Positions 21,346 to 33,400 of a stretch of 64,000 bases of DNA are shown here, piece by piece. The stretch lies in the NCBI RefSeq assembly GCF_050624435.1, contig NC_134539.1, positions 49,880,001-49,944,000 of the forward strand, read 5' to 3'. The notes under the pieces were generated by a model, which was given only the letters and a program-made list of their open reading frames with translations, ran no database searches and was not told the origin of the DNA. Origin of the DNA: Tenrec ecaudatus. Lineage: Eukaryota; Chordata; Mammalia; Afrosoricida; Tenrecidae. The position numbers and the translations under genes were made by a program. Numbering within the stretch: the stretch's first letter is position 1; each line of letters starts with the position of its first letter.

Positions 21346-21799
21346 TCAATGTCTGCTAATAGTCTCTGGTAAACTCTCACCAAATAGATTGTGAAATTAA
21401 ATATTAAAAGTCCCACGAACTCTCCAACAAAAAACTGAATCAAGAAAATGGACAGGAAATACACAAAAATGGAAATAACAATTCTGAAAAAGCTTACCGT
21501 AGAAATCCAAGCAATAACACAACCTAACAACGCAAAACAATTGTTCTCCATGTCTTGGTTTTTAGCCCTGTTCCTGGGGTAATTTGGATCTCTGATTCAG
21601 AACATTGCACTGGAAAGATCGCATCAGCTCTAGTTTCTTAGATAAAGTATTTCACTATATTTCCATCTATTAAGTTATATTAACTTATTAATTTATCATC
21701 CTACTTTTAAATATGAGAAAATATCAGACCCCAAAATAACAGGAAAAGACAAAAAAGGTAAGAGATATTTTAAAAAGAGTTATGTATTAAGGGACTTCC
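21346..21799. other. unassigned AT-rich sequence
   Basis: About 450 bp, AT-rich, no gene. Confidence 0.5.
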
Positions 21800-21990
21800 G
21801 AGGGAAACTGTATATGGACCTTTGGTGGCTAGTTGGTTACACATTCAGCTGCCAATCAGGACCCAGCAGCCACTCTACAACCTTTAAAGAGGTCAAGGTT
21901 TTGTAACCCCAAAGGGGCAGTTCCTCTCAGTCCTAGAGGGTCACTGGGAGTGAGAGTCAGGTGGATGGCAGTGGGTTTTTCTGCTTGGTA
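21800..21990 (+). repeat. AfroSINE, diverged
   Basis: Head GTGGCTAGTTGGTTACACAT, then CAGTTCCTCTCAGTCCTAGA and GGTGGATGGCAGTGGGTTTT. Confidence 0.78.
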
Positions 21991-22311
21991 CAGAGGCTGT
22001 GCACTCTATAGAGAGACTACAGGTCGGACACTGAGAAGCCGGAACCCAGCTTGAGAAGAGTGGAAATCAAAAAGGCGCATGTATGGAGGGTGTGAGGACA
22101 GGTTAGAATGTTGAACATGTAGGACTTTTTAGCAATTCTCCTAAATGTTATGAAGCTCCAATTTTGTCTTCTTCAAATTATGCAATATATATTTAAGAAC
22201 ACATTTTAATCTATGGAAGTCAGTGCATCGTTCATGTGAAATGTTTCCGAGGTGAAGTTGACTCTAAACATCTTTATAAGAAAAATTCTAATGTTTTTCC
22301 TACTGCTTAAA
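21991..22311. other. unassigned intergenic sequence
   Basis: About 320 bp with AT-rich end. Nothing recognised. Confidence 0.5.
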
Positions 22312-22490
22312 AAAAACAATTTTATTGGGGGCTCATAAACTCTTATCACAATCCATGCATACATCCATTGTGTCAAGCACATTTGTACTTTTGTTGCCAT
22401 CGTCATTCTCAAAACATTTGCTTTCTGCTTGAGCCCTTGGTTTCAGCTCCTCATTTCCCCCCTCCCTGCTCCCCCTCTTTCAAAAATTCT
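22312..22490 (-). repeat. LINE 3' tail
   Basis: AACAATTTTATTGGGGGCTC, CTTATCACAATCCATGCATA, TTGTGTCAAGCACATTTGTA and GAGCCCTTGGTTTCAGCTCC are the reverse complement of the 13500-14000 tail. Confidence 0.78.
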
Positions 22491-22627
22491 AACTTTTAAC
22501 AAAAGAGTTTCCATGCATAGATGGGGAAGTTCTGCCACCTTATAACCAGACTGGAAATTTTAGTAAAGGAGTTTAAACTCTGACAAGCCCATTTTGGGTT
22601 TCAGAACATTTGGCTCGATATTTATTG

Positions 22628-22775
22628 GCCAAATGTGTCCCTCAATTACAACTCACAGAGACCCTACAGGACAGAGTGAACCTTCTCCTACAGGTTCCTG
22701 AGACCGAGTCCTTAAACCAATCCTGTGGTTAGCAGTCAAACACATAGCTCGCCGTACCCCTAGGGTTCCTTCGCT
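22628..22775 (-). repeat. AfroSINE, internally deleted
   Basis: GAGACCCTACAGGACAGAGT, CCTGTGGTTAGCAGTCAAAC and the head CCCCTAGGGTTCCT are visible, but the middle is shortened. Confidence 0.75.
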
Positions 22776-22936
22776 ATTGCGCAGCGCCCCCTATTCAGTT
22801 CCTAATAAAAGTGAAATGATACTTGGGGGGAATTCCGAGCTTAAGTAGTTTGCATTGTTTAAATGTATCTTTGAATCAAAGGACACCACGTGAAGTATAA
22901 TGACCTAAATACGGAGCACAACACAAACTGCGTTAG

Positions 22937-23195
22937 ATGCAACCATGTGTGCTCCCTCTGGCTCAGGCTAGCCTACCCCATGCAACCGTGTGTGCTCCCT
23001 CTGGCTCAGGCTAGCCTACCCCATGCAACCGTGTGTGCTCCCTCTGGCTCAGGCTAGCCTACCCCATGCAACCGTGTGTGCTCCCTCTGGCTCAGGCTAG
23101 CCTACCCCATGCAACCGTGTGTGCTCCCTCTGGCTCAGGCTAGCCTACCCCATGCAACCGTGTGTGCTCCCTCTGGCTCAGGCTAGCCTACCCCG
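22937..23195 (+). repeat. 43-bp minisatellite, six copies
   Basis: The anchor GCTCCCTCTGGCTCAGGC recurs at 22951, 22994, 23037, 23080, 23123 and 23166, exactly 43 bp apart. Units are virtually identical; the first carries CCATG where later units read CCGTG, and the last ends CCCGCGC instead of CCCATGC. The homogeneity implies a young or recently homogenised array. No ORF runs through it usefully. Confidence 0.95.
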
Positions 23196-23439
23196 CGCTA
23201 AGAGCCTGGTCGGTGGTGGGCGAGCAGAGTGAGGCGTGGCATGGGGCATTTGTGCTCCATCTCCAAAACTAGAGCTGAGGGGGGAAACTGGTGCCATGTT
23301 TGGAGTCAGTGGGTCAAATACACCCAGACAAAAGTCCAACATCTTCTGAGGTACCAAAATGCGTGTTGGCCAATGTAATACAAATTAAAATGACAGCTAG
23401 GTGTTGCCTTTTATTTATCAAAGAAGACAAGGCAGAAGG

Positions 23440-23830
23440 GTCACAAGGAAGAGAGGGGCCAGTCAGGGTGCAGTTTAGCACTGACGAAACATACAACTTT
23501 CCTCTAGTTCTTTAATGCTTCCTCCCCTCCACTGTCATGACCCCAATTCTACCTTACAAATCTGGCTAGACTAGAGCATGTGCCCAGGTACAGATAAGAG
23601 CTGGAAACACAGGAATCCAGGACAGAGAAAATCCTCAGGACCAATAATAAGAGGGTAAGGGTAGGGTGGGGTTAGAAAGGGGGAACCGATCACAATGATC
23701 TACATATAACCCCCTCCCAGGAGCACAACAGAAAAGTGGGTGAAGGGAGACATCGGTCAATGTAAGACATGAAAAAGTAATTCATAAATTCTCAAGAGTT
23801 CGTGACGGAGGGAGGGGGAAAAATGAGTAG
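23440..23830 (+). repeat. LINE 3' UTR fragment, 3'-truncated
   Basis: GTCAGGGTGCAGTTTAGCAC, CCTACTGTC-type CCACTGTCATGACCCCAAT, GGGGGAACCGATCACAATG and GTGGGTGAAGGGAGACATCG are seen, but the copy stops at AAAAATGAGTAGC and lacks the usual AATAAA end. Confidence 0.75.
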
Positions 23831-23884
23831 CAATCAGAATGAAGGCAACTGGAATCCACTAGTCCTTCCTCGGGACCATTGGGT

Positions 23885-24040
23885 TTTGTTTTTAAGGTCA
23901 GCGGTTTGAAACCACCAGGCGCTCCGCAGGAAAAAGACAGGCTTTCTGCTGGAGTAAAGCGCTCCAGCCTCCGAACCCCCGGCCGCGGTGGTCTCACTGT
24001 CTCGGTGAGTCAAAGTCAATTCGCTGGTATTGATTTTTTT
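23885..24040 (+). repeat. AfroSINE, 5' head missing
   Basis: GGTCAGCGGTTTGAAACCAC, GCGCTCCGCAGGAAAAAGAC, then GTGAGTCAAAGTCAATTCGC. Confidence 0.8.
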
Positions 24041-24327
24041 TGAGTCTTATAGAGGATCCATAAATCAGAATAAACTTCACAAGAGCTTTGGCTTTTTCCC
24101 CATAACCAGAGTGGACGTTTCCATTTCCTCTCATTAATAAACGTGGTTTACTGGAGTTGAGCGGGTTTTACTGAGCAGTAAACATTTTTATGGTCATTGC
24201 GAAGACCAAGGCTCGAGCAAAGCAGTAAAAGACCAAGGCGGGCGGGCCCGCAGGGCTTGCTGCCCCGCAAACGGGGGCGGGTCTGGCGCCGGCCCGTGGG
24301 TGCTGGCCCAGTGGGCGCGCCGCGGGG

Positions 24328-24341
24328 ACTACAACTCCCAG
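24328..24341 (+). promoter_or_regulatory. ZNF143/Staf-type promoter motif
   Basis: ACTACAACTCCCAG matches the core of the ZNF143 (SBS) motif ACTACAATTCCCAG at 13 of 14 positions. It lies 126 bp upstream of the SLC31A2 start codon, the usual place relative to CpG-island start sites. Occupancy is inference. Confidence 0.7.
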
Positions 24342-24466
24342 GCGCCCGCGCGCCCGCCTGTCCCCCACGTGGTCCGCGCGGCCCGGGGCCATCGCGGCGG
24401 CGGCCGGCCGAGCGGCGAGAAGCCAGAGGGAGCGGACGCGGCGCCCGCACCGCCCGGCGCGCACCC

Positions 24467-24472
24467 ATGGCG
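24467..24472 (+). CDS. SLC31A2: SLC31A2 coding exon 1 (Met-Ala)
   Basis: Only ATGGCG is coding, then the donor GTGAGT. Its context CACCCATGG is a good Kozak site. Intron 1 is 7,485 bp. Confidence 0.9.
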
Positions 24473-27400
24473 GTGAGTCCCGGGCACCCGGAGAGACCGC
24501 GCCAGGGGCGGGCCGCGGAGCTGCCAGGGCTCGTCGGCGGCGCGAACAGCGTTTGGGGAGACGCGCAGGTGGATGGGGGGTTCTTTTTGCCTCTCCTGCC
24601 GGGACCCCTGTCGTCCGGCTGCAGCACTTACTGAGCGCCCGCTGTGGCCAGCGTGCAGAGTCCGTGCGCATGGAGTGTGTGAGTGTGTGTGCGTGCGTGT
24701 GTGTGTGTTGGGGGGTGTCGCTCGGTCCGGCGCAGCGGGGGGTGGGCGCCGTGACTTGGGGAACCCGCAGGTTCCGGGAAGGGTGCCTGCTAGAGCAACG
24801 GCCCGGTGCATTTCAGGCTGCGGCTGGGTGCTTCCCCAACCCCCGCCCCCGGGGCCGGTTCCCTGCCCTTGGCACGTTTGTAGCCGTGTTTCTTTTGGGG
24901 GGACGCACCCCGCTGTAAGAAATAGTACTTCAGAGCAGCCCAGTTTTCTGGGTCGGAGTCACCTGGACGGAGGGAATGCGAGCGTGCAGGGCGCCCTGGC
25001 CCCGTTTTTCTCACCCCCAGAATGCCCTAGAATGGGGGCTCCTTGAAGCAGGTCCAGGTGGTGGAGTGCAGCGCCCGCCCCAGCCCCTGCCGGGCGTCTA
25101 AAAGGAGGAGGCGCTGGAGGAGCTCGCAAGGAGCCCCCCGCCAGGCCGCAGCAGCGGTTCGAGACAGGCACGTTTCTCAGCGTTGGGTGAGAACGACGAA
25201 AACAGATCTCTGCTGGGCAGCGGCCCCTCCCAGCCCGGGTGGGGCCCTGGCGGAAAAAGCACAGATAAAGTTGGATCCAGCTGCCGGAGGCTGAGATTCA
25301 CCCCACGTGGGAAAACTAGATTGGGGCCCTAACTTGTGTGGCTGCAAACTGAAGACCCAGGCGCCTCGCTGAAGGCAGGGTGTCGTGGTGTCGAATGGGG
25401 AACCGGCAGCACGGGGCTTTCCACCGCGTGAACTCACGGGGCCAGTCCCACCCGGTTGGCTTTGACCGACGGCGGGCGGGAGAGCTTTGCTTGGTTTGAA
25501 TCATCTCTCGTGACAAGGCCAGAGTAGAGCAGGCTGGAGCCCCGGAGTCGTGCGCATGCGCAGCCCCTTTGGCACCAATCGGAAGGTTACAGGTTTGAGT
25601 CCACCCAGTGGCGCTGTGGAGGAAGGCCTGGCAATCTACTTATGAAACGAAAGTGGACCGCCTCGGGTGCCATTTCTACGCTGGGACAGGAGGCTGCCCT
25701 CAGTGGGACTCGCTCTTGGCAAGTCCACAGGTTAGACTGAGAGGCTTTGGGGGAGTCTTTGGACTGACTGTCCAGTGCGTGGGACCTGATACTTTCTTAG
25801 GGCATCTCCAGCTTTGAACATTCAGCCCTCTCTCCTTTCTTGCCGATTCCACCTCCTGCTTCAGAAGCTGCCCTTCAGACAGCTGCTGGGCGCCAACTAC
25901 TGACCTTTTGGGTGGAGCTCCGTGGGTAGCCCACCATACATTTTGTTGTAATGGTCCATTTCTTTGTTGTTCCCCACCCCCCCACCATTAGACAGTTAGC
26001 TCTGGGAGGGTCCAGGATCCTCTCACCTTTCTATCTGTGTATCCGTGCTCCAACCAAAAGGCACGTCTCTTGATGAAGTAGCTCGCCTCTGGGGATGTGT
26101 GGTTCTGCTGCAGAAGGTGCCGTGGCAGTGTGGGACTGGCGATCGCTGGCTCAGGCCCCAGGCCAACATGAGGAACCCAGTTGTGGCACTTGTTTGTCTG
26201 ATTGATTAGCCACTGGGGACATCCCAAGGAGCTTTAGTGGTGCCGTGGCGAAGGGCTGGGCTGTTTACCAAATGATCAACCTTAGAGCCCATCAACCACT
26301 CTGGGGAAAAAATGTGACCCTCCACTTCAATGAAGACTCAGCCTTGGAAGCAGTTTGAGGCAATTCTGCGCTGTCCTGTATGGTCACTCTGCGCCACTGT
26401 CAACTGGACAGCCGTGGGCTTGGGCTGGCTTCAGATGGAAAACCTATGGGAGCAGTTCTCTGTTCTGTACAGTCAGTGAGTGGATGGCAGCGGGTTTGGT
26501 TTGGTGGCTATTGTATTCATACCAACTGTTTACCACATGGGCTCACAGACAGTTATGGGCCCTGGCCTCCCCCACCAGCTGTGACAGAGACGGTGGTGGA
26601 CGCGTCTGCTCAAGCTGAATGAGCGCACCTCCGGTGCAGGAGCAGAGGGTCATAGGATTCTTTGTAGTCGTGTGTGTGTGTTTTAATTGTGGTAAACGTA
26701 TATGCCGTGAGCAGTATTTCACACGTACAATTCAGTGGGCTGCATTCATCAGGTTGTACAACATTGCCACATCCATTTCGTAATTACTTCGCCATTCTTA
26801 ACAGACACACAGGGCCCCTAGCCAATGACTTCCCCCACCCCGGCCCGGGAACCACTGACCAGCTTGGGCTTCTGTCCATCTGTCTATTCACATAAATGGG
26901 ATCGTAGTGTGTGCTCCCTCATGGAGGGCCGACTTCCCTCTGCATGTTTCCAAGATCACTGATGTAGCAGCGTGGCGCAGGCCGTCATTTCCCTTTGCGA
27001 GGGAGTAATGCTCCATTTGGGCGCAAATACTGCATCTTATTCATCGCTGGAAGGCCATTTAGGTTGTCCCTTGTAGCTTTTTTTTTTTTTTCCATATCAA
27101 GCTTTGTGAACATTTCCCATGTTAACAAATCATTCTTCTCACAGTCCTAATGGGAGATGCAGGGGCAGGAAGGGCTGAGAGTGACCTTGTTTTCTTTTGG
27201 TATGTTGTTAACTTTTTGCCATGAGCAAGCCCCCTCCCCCTTTCACATTAGGAGTGAGGGGGCTGCTTTCGTGTTAACTTCTGCGCGATGTCTCGAACGA
27301 CGGCAGCAGTTTCCGTTTGGAGACCATGGCTTATTTACTTGACGATCCCCTTGAGGGAGGCATTCCCGGTTCAGCCCGTTTCTCAACGTGTGGCCCCACA

Positions 27401-30400
27401 GACACCTGCCCCAGAAACGCCCTGCGTGCTTGTGCCGCCTGCTGAGGTTTGAGCACAGCACAGCCTTCCCGGAAAGATCTCCGATTACGCTTATTTAAGC
27501 CGATTAACAACAGCACCCACCTGTCCGAGATGCCTTAGCGCCGCTGCGCGGCAGGCTGGCAGGTGAGTGTCGTGCAGGCACGGGCCTCAGCAGACCGGAC
27601 ATGGGAGCTGCCGGGTCCTGCAGACTCAGACCCTCCCATGCACTTGGGCCCCGTGTCGGTACCGGCGGGGTTTGGAGACATGAAGCAGTTCCCTTTTAGA
27701 AGGGAAAGACATGTCTTGCTGAATGCAGGGTTAGAACATGCAGGTCGGTTTCCCAGTCTCTCCCAAGCTGGGCCGTTCGCTGTAAGATTGGCAGTGTGCG
27801 TGTGCCCAGTAGCTCCGCAGGAGGAAGGCCTGCAAGCCGTTTCCATAAAGATGCCAGGCAAGAAACCCACGGGGCAGGTGTGCTCCTCACAGGAATGGAT
27901 TGCGCTGCCTCTCTCCCATGATACTGCTGGGCCATTTCGAACTGCCAACCTCTCAGGTAGCAGCCCAGTGCTGAACTGTGCCTCCCGGACGCCTTTGGGG
28001 CTTGGTGGCCACAGTGGCGCTGGTGCCATCAAGTCAGGTCCGGCTCCTAGTGAACCCATGGGACAGTGGCAAACTCATTCGGTGACATGGGGCGGCTGTG
28101 AGTGGAAGATGACTCAGTGACGACAGTGGCCAAGCCCAGTGTTGAAATACCCAAGTCTGAACCCAGGGGCTGAGCTCAGCGAGAAAACAAGCCCGAACAC
28201 TCAGCCCAGAAGCACAGTGGAGGTGGGGTTTCTTCTTTTACGGGGCTTGTAGGATAGGAGCGGAGCTCAAGCTGGGAACCTGCCCGCCCCAGTTTAACTG
28301 GGTTCCGAGGAGCGCTGGTGGCGCAGTGGGCTCCGCACTGAACTGCTAACTGCCGGCCCAGTGGCTCAGACCCACCAGCCTCTCCCTGAGAGAAGGTGAG
28401 CTGACGTCTCCTTTGGATTTGAAAGTCTATAAGCCCAAAGGCAGGTCTAGCCTGTGCTGTCGGGTCTTGAGGTCAGGGTCGGCTTGGTGGCTGTGAGTGA
28501 GTGTCAGTGGAGCCCCCGCACCCCCGTAGCTAACAGATGAGGACCTGGAGACCAGAGGGCGCTGTGTGGGTGGCAGTAGCTCAAGGGCCCGCAGCTGGCT
28601 CCTGGCAGAGCTGGGAGGCAGCTCCAGGCAGGAGCGCCCGCTGTTGGCCGCCAGCGCCTCCTTTGGTGACTCCACTCCTGAGTCCTGATGTGGCGTCTGA
28701 GGTGACCACCTGCATGTTTAATAAGGACCCTGAAGATTCTAAGGAGACGTGCTCTGTCTCCTCACGGTGCCGTTTGCCGTTGCAGGACTTGTGATTACAC
28801 CACGGTGCCAGGCCCGGCACGGTTCACTAAACCCAGCAGGTCACTCTGGAACTTATTCTGCCTGGTTGATCCAGGTGGAACAGCAGCTGCACATCCACAC
28901 CCCTGTGCCCCCAGTGTCCTCCCCCCCAGCCCTGTCTCCCTGCCTTTTTGGTCGGTTGTACAGTGTTTTGCGCCTGGGCTGTGGCCTTGCCTGTTGCTCC
29001 CCAGGCCGGTCCTTGTTTGCTTCCTTTGTTCATGTCATGTAGCTCTTTTTCTCCAGGAAAGACGACCCAGCTGCTGACTGTGGTTATGGACGACTCTGGG
29101 GAGGGGCTCCCCATGGCGGTGGGGTGAGGCTGAGACCCTCTGTCCTTGACCCCCACCGCGGTTCTTTCCTTCGGCACACACAGTGGCTGTATCAGCATCG
29201 TCTGCTGTGCTCCATCTTCTTTCTGCTCTCCAGTTGCAAAACACAGCGGCCACTTACTGTCACATCTTAGTGCCCCAGTATCCATGTGTCACACGAGTGC
29301 TTGGCACCAAGGCCCGAGCGCTAGTCCCTACGTGGCTTCTGGCTCACTCTGTGACCTGGGCCCCATGTGCTGCCCTCAGCGGCTGTGCAGGCAGGATGGC
29401 CAGGGACACCGCATCTGACACCACTCGACCTGGGCGACGTCCTGGCTGTGTAGACTCTGTGCCTCCGCTCCTGGTCTATAAAGTAAGGTCAACAAGAGTG
29501 CTTTCCGCAGCGAATTAAATGATTTAGGGGTAAGTAGCCCTTTTCAGACTAGTGCCCGTCACAGAACAAAAACAGACTCACTGCTGTCGAGTCGATTCCG
29601 ACTGATGACAACCCTAGGGGACAGTGCAGAACTGCGCTGCTGGGCTGCAGGGCTGCAGGGATGTTAACTCTCCGTGGGCTTAGAAAGCCTCATCTTTGGT
29701 GTCATACTGAACACCAGCCCCCACACAGCGTTCAGTCCCTCCACCGCCCCACGGCAGCTCCCCGAGTGAGTACCGGCTCCTGTAGCATTCCTCCCAACTG
29801 GAACCAGAGACGACTGTTGGAAAGGGGCACTTCCCGGAAGGTCCGCCACCAGACACGCTCCTGCAGGAAGCTCAGCAAGAAAGCAAATGGAGCCTTTCTA
29901 AGGAAGGAAGGACGAGTGTTGAACTGTGTTGGACCGAATTCCAGTCTTCCCCAAACTAATTGACCACAGAATCCATGTTTCAGTGTGCCTCCCAACACCC
30001 CGTGGGCTTCCCGGGGGCCACTTGGAGACCCTCTCTGAAGAAGGCCCTCCTGCTTCAACATGCGTGGACACACCTGGCTCATGGAAGGCCTACAGGGAGC
30101 CACCCGGTGCTCTCCCAGCATCCCCAGGAGGCAAGCGAGACTCAGTGAGGCATTGCCTCATTGTCTGGCCTACCTCCCCTGGATCCCGGACTCAGCCCAC
30201 CATTCTCCACTGTCTCTTGTGATCCTAAGTCTTGATAGCAAGAGAGTTGAAGGCTAGCAGAGGGAGGCTCAGCCCATGGTTTGGGGCTGTCGTCCTTAAA
30301 GAACAGTTTCGCACGGGGTGACTGGGTTTCTAGGGCCTCAAGGAACATCCCTGAGCACCAGGAAGAGAGGCATTGTTCTCCAGAGCACAGCTTCCTGACC

Positions 30401-33400
30401 ACATGGGCCCCGTCTGCCCGCCCATCCCCCCCCAAGGCTGCTCAGCTTGTACTTCCTCTCTTCAAGAACTGTTGGCCCCACAGACTGCACGAGAACCCAC
30501 ACCCTCTCCCCACATCTCTCCCCTGGAACACAGATTGCTTGAGCTGAGAATGACCAGGCTTCTTCTTAGGAGGTCTTGAGCAAACCCCAGGTCCATCTTC
30601 CCATCAGGAAATCGGGTGGGGGTGAATGGGGGCATGGAGAGGGCCCCAGTCTTGGACCAGGCCAGGTTCTTTTTTCAAACTGCAGTTTCAGCAGAGCTTG
30701 GGTTCCTCTTCCCTCTGAGCCCAGAGCACCTGGGTTTGTGTTTCATATAATGAAGGTAGTTTTAAGTAAAGTTTTACTCGAATAAAGTGTTTCCTGGAGA
30801 GTGGATCGAAAGCCAAACTCCAAGGGCACTTCTGGTTCTGACATCATCCAAAACCCACCCACTGCCATCGAGTCAATTCCAACTCATCACCACCCTGCCC
30901 AGGGCCTCTGAGGCTTTGTAAATCTTTTCAGGAGCGGCTGTTGGGTTTGAACTGCCAAACTTGTGGTTAGCAATTTAACACCTACCCTGCAGTGCCACCA
31001 GGGGCCCTTAGTTCTGATACTTGACCATTGTCTTAGAAGGCAAAGGTGTCTGCCTGCTGACCCCAACCCAACTCCCCTAGACTCTTCTTAGCTGGTGAGC
31101 CCAGGCAGTGTCTGCCGAGCTGCTACTGCTGGGTGGGGGAGTTGGGTGCGGGGAGGTCCTCCGACTCTGGAGGACCCTCCCTGAGAGGGGAACTGACTGA
31201 TGCAGCCATCTGGCCTCAGTCTTGCCCAGGGCAATCATTAAGCCTGGCGGGGCATTTAATATCACCTCCCGGTTCCCATCTCATCCTCGTCTCTTGGAGG
31301 CAGGCTGCATCCTTGTATACTGGAGTGCACAGTGCTCTGGCGTCCATCTCCACCAGTATTTCCCCAAATGGGTGGAACGGCACCCCCTGGCGGGGGTGGG
31401 TACTGGAACAGTCCAGGGACTGCTGCAAAGGCAGATAGCTAGCTACACGGTTTACAGGCTACAGTACAAACGTTTCTCATTGCCAGGGGGTGCGGAGTAA
31501 TTTTTTTCTCCCTCTAGATTGGGCAGGTTAAATAAGTTTGGGCTGAAGAAGTTTTGGGGTTTGAATCCCAGGTCTGCCAACATTACTAGTTTTGTGGCCC
31601 TCAGCAAGTTACTTCTGTGAGCCTGGTTTTCCCCCATAGTTTTTCTTTCTAGCGTAGACTAATTATTCATGTCACACAAACTTGCGGGCCAAAATGTGGT
31701 GCCCCAAGCCCTTGTGCCTGCGGCTGCGGCCGCTGCACGGTCTTGAGCGGCAGCTTCAGTGCCACCTGGGCAGGGCTAGCAACCGGAGGGCTGGGTTGCG
31801 GACCCATGGGGACTGTGGGTAAGGCCCTGCCTCAGCTGGCCATCATGACCGCCAGTGGGTGGACGTTTCTGGGTGACTGAGGAGGCTGCTAGCGTGCATT
31901 AGGGACCATGCTGTCCTCGGCCCGGAGCACTTTGTGACGCAGTCCCTTCCCTTCCAGATGCATTTCATCTTCTCCGATGAGGTGGTGCTTCTCTTCGATT
32001 TCTGGAGTGTCCACAGCCCAGGAGGTATGCGTGGGGGAGCCCAAACCTGACCTGGGTGTGGAGGGCCAGGTGCTCCTTGGCTCTGTGGGCGTGTGAGGGA
32101 GCTGGGCCCCTGCGGAGGAAACCTTGAGCAGGAGTTCTGTATTAAAAACTCTTTGCCACCATCCCTTGGAAGGCAAAAGGTTCTGCTATCTCACTGATCC
32201 TCACAAAGGCCCAGAGAGGGAGGCAGCCTTTTCCTGTGTTCCAGGGGAAGGAGCCGAAGCCCAGAGGGAGAGGGTCAGGCTCATCCAGGACAGGAAGCAG
32301 CACAGCCAGAACTAGAGGACCTCCTGCTGCCTCCGGGCCCCTCCCTCACCCAGGGCTCCTTGCAGCACTAGCAGAAGCCCAGTGCAGCGCAGTGGCTGCA
32401 GGCAGCTCAGATGAGAGACCCATTTGAAAAGGAGCGGGTGGGGGGATTTCTTTGATTTGCAAAGGGGAGAGTTGGACACTGAATCACGATGAAATTCAGC
32501 TTCATCTTGAAAGTATCCCGTAAGTGACCCAAAATGCCCATCACTACAGATGCTGATCAAATAAATTAGTCAAACCACCATGTCTGCCTGTCATTGAGTA
32601 ACACATCACCACAACACCTACTGGCCAAAAACCCCAACAGGCATTGTGATTCTCTCTCAAGGTCCCAAGAGTGGACTGCGCTCAGCTAAGTGGTCCTTGC
32701 CTCAAGGTTTCTCGTGCAGGTGTAGGCAGACGGTGGCTGGAGCCGGGGTCATCGCCTGTGGTGTCAGTTGTCAGCTTGAACCTCATCTGGGTTGTGGGCC
32801 TGGGACACCTCCCTGAGGTCTTCTCCTCTGACCTGGACCCCTCCCACAGGCAGGATGAGGTGTCCAAGGGCAAGTGTCCTAAGAGAAGTAGGTGGAAGTG
32901 CATGGCATGTTGTAAGACCCAGCCTTGGTCATCGTGTAGTCTGACTTCCACCGCTATTGCTTGAAGCGGTCACAAATGTCTGCCCAGGTTAAAGGTGTGG
33001 CTCGTGGAGGCCGTCTCCAGATCGCAGAGATGTCAGCGTTGGACACTGTAAGAAAGTGTGTTGGGTGGGAGATTGCAGAGCCCCCCTTGGAGAATAGAAT
33101 CAAGCTATCACAGATTCTATGAAGCTATTGGAATAGGTTATTTTTGGGTGCTGAGGGGGACCCGTCCACATGGAAGCCCAAGTGGGTGATGGAATCAAGG
33201 TGCAGGAGAAGTCGCATAGATAGGCTGATGACATTTAGACATGTTTCATGAGGATCCCTGAAAGGCTGTGTGACCAACTGCTAATGGAACTTCCTTTAGG
33301 AAAGGGCTGGAGCTCTGGAAGACGGGGTGGTGGGGAGACTTCCCTGTATGCTCTTTTGTACTGTTTTAATCCCCTCTCCGCGTTTGCGGAGTTATCTGTA

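Larger units (their letters stand above)
24200..25150. promoter_or_regulatory. SLC31A2: CpG island promoter of SLC31A2
   Basis: A block very rich in CG dinucleotides and G+C begins abruptly near 24230, covers the first coding exon at 24467-24472 and fades by about 25150-25300. Surrounding DNA is AT-richer and CpG-poor. This is the housekeeping-type promoter expected for a broadly expressed transporter. No TATA box is evident. The transcription start cannot be placed exactly, but the ZNF143-like site at 24328 suggests it is close to the start codon. Confidence 0.9.
24473..31957 (+). other. SLC31A2: SLC31A2 intron 1
   Basis: 7.5 kb. The first part is still CpG island with a (GT)n tract near 24679-24711. 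It then holds AfroSINE copies (25565, 26228, 28308, 29570, 30848), an old LINE at 26655-27130 and a MIR at 31548. The parts between, mainly 27130-28300, 28510-29570, 29700-30848 and 31012-31548, show no recognisable gene or repeat; ORFs there (such as 27563-28120) look random. Confidence 0.9.

Noticed and set aside
21333-21551. Hydrophobic 72-residue minus-strand ORF
   Set aside because: AT-rich sequence gives Ile/Phe/Val by composition; no start context or neighbour supports a gene.
22937-23195. Regular repeats resembling a CRISPR array
   Set aside because: The 43-bp units are contiguous with no unique spacers, and the host is a mammal. It is a minisatellite.
24148-24811. Several 145-167-residue ORFs across the CpG island
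   Set aside because: Composition is Arg/Pro/Gly-rich on all frames, as expected of a CpG island; only the Met-Ala exon is supported.
27535-28120. 185- and 174-residue ORFs in SLC31A2 intron 1
   Set aside because: They overlap on opposite strands, lack recognisable domains and lie inside an intron.
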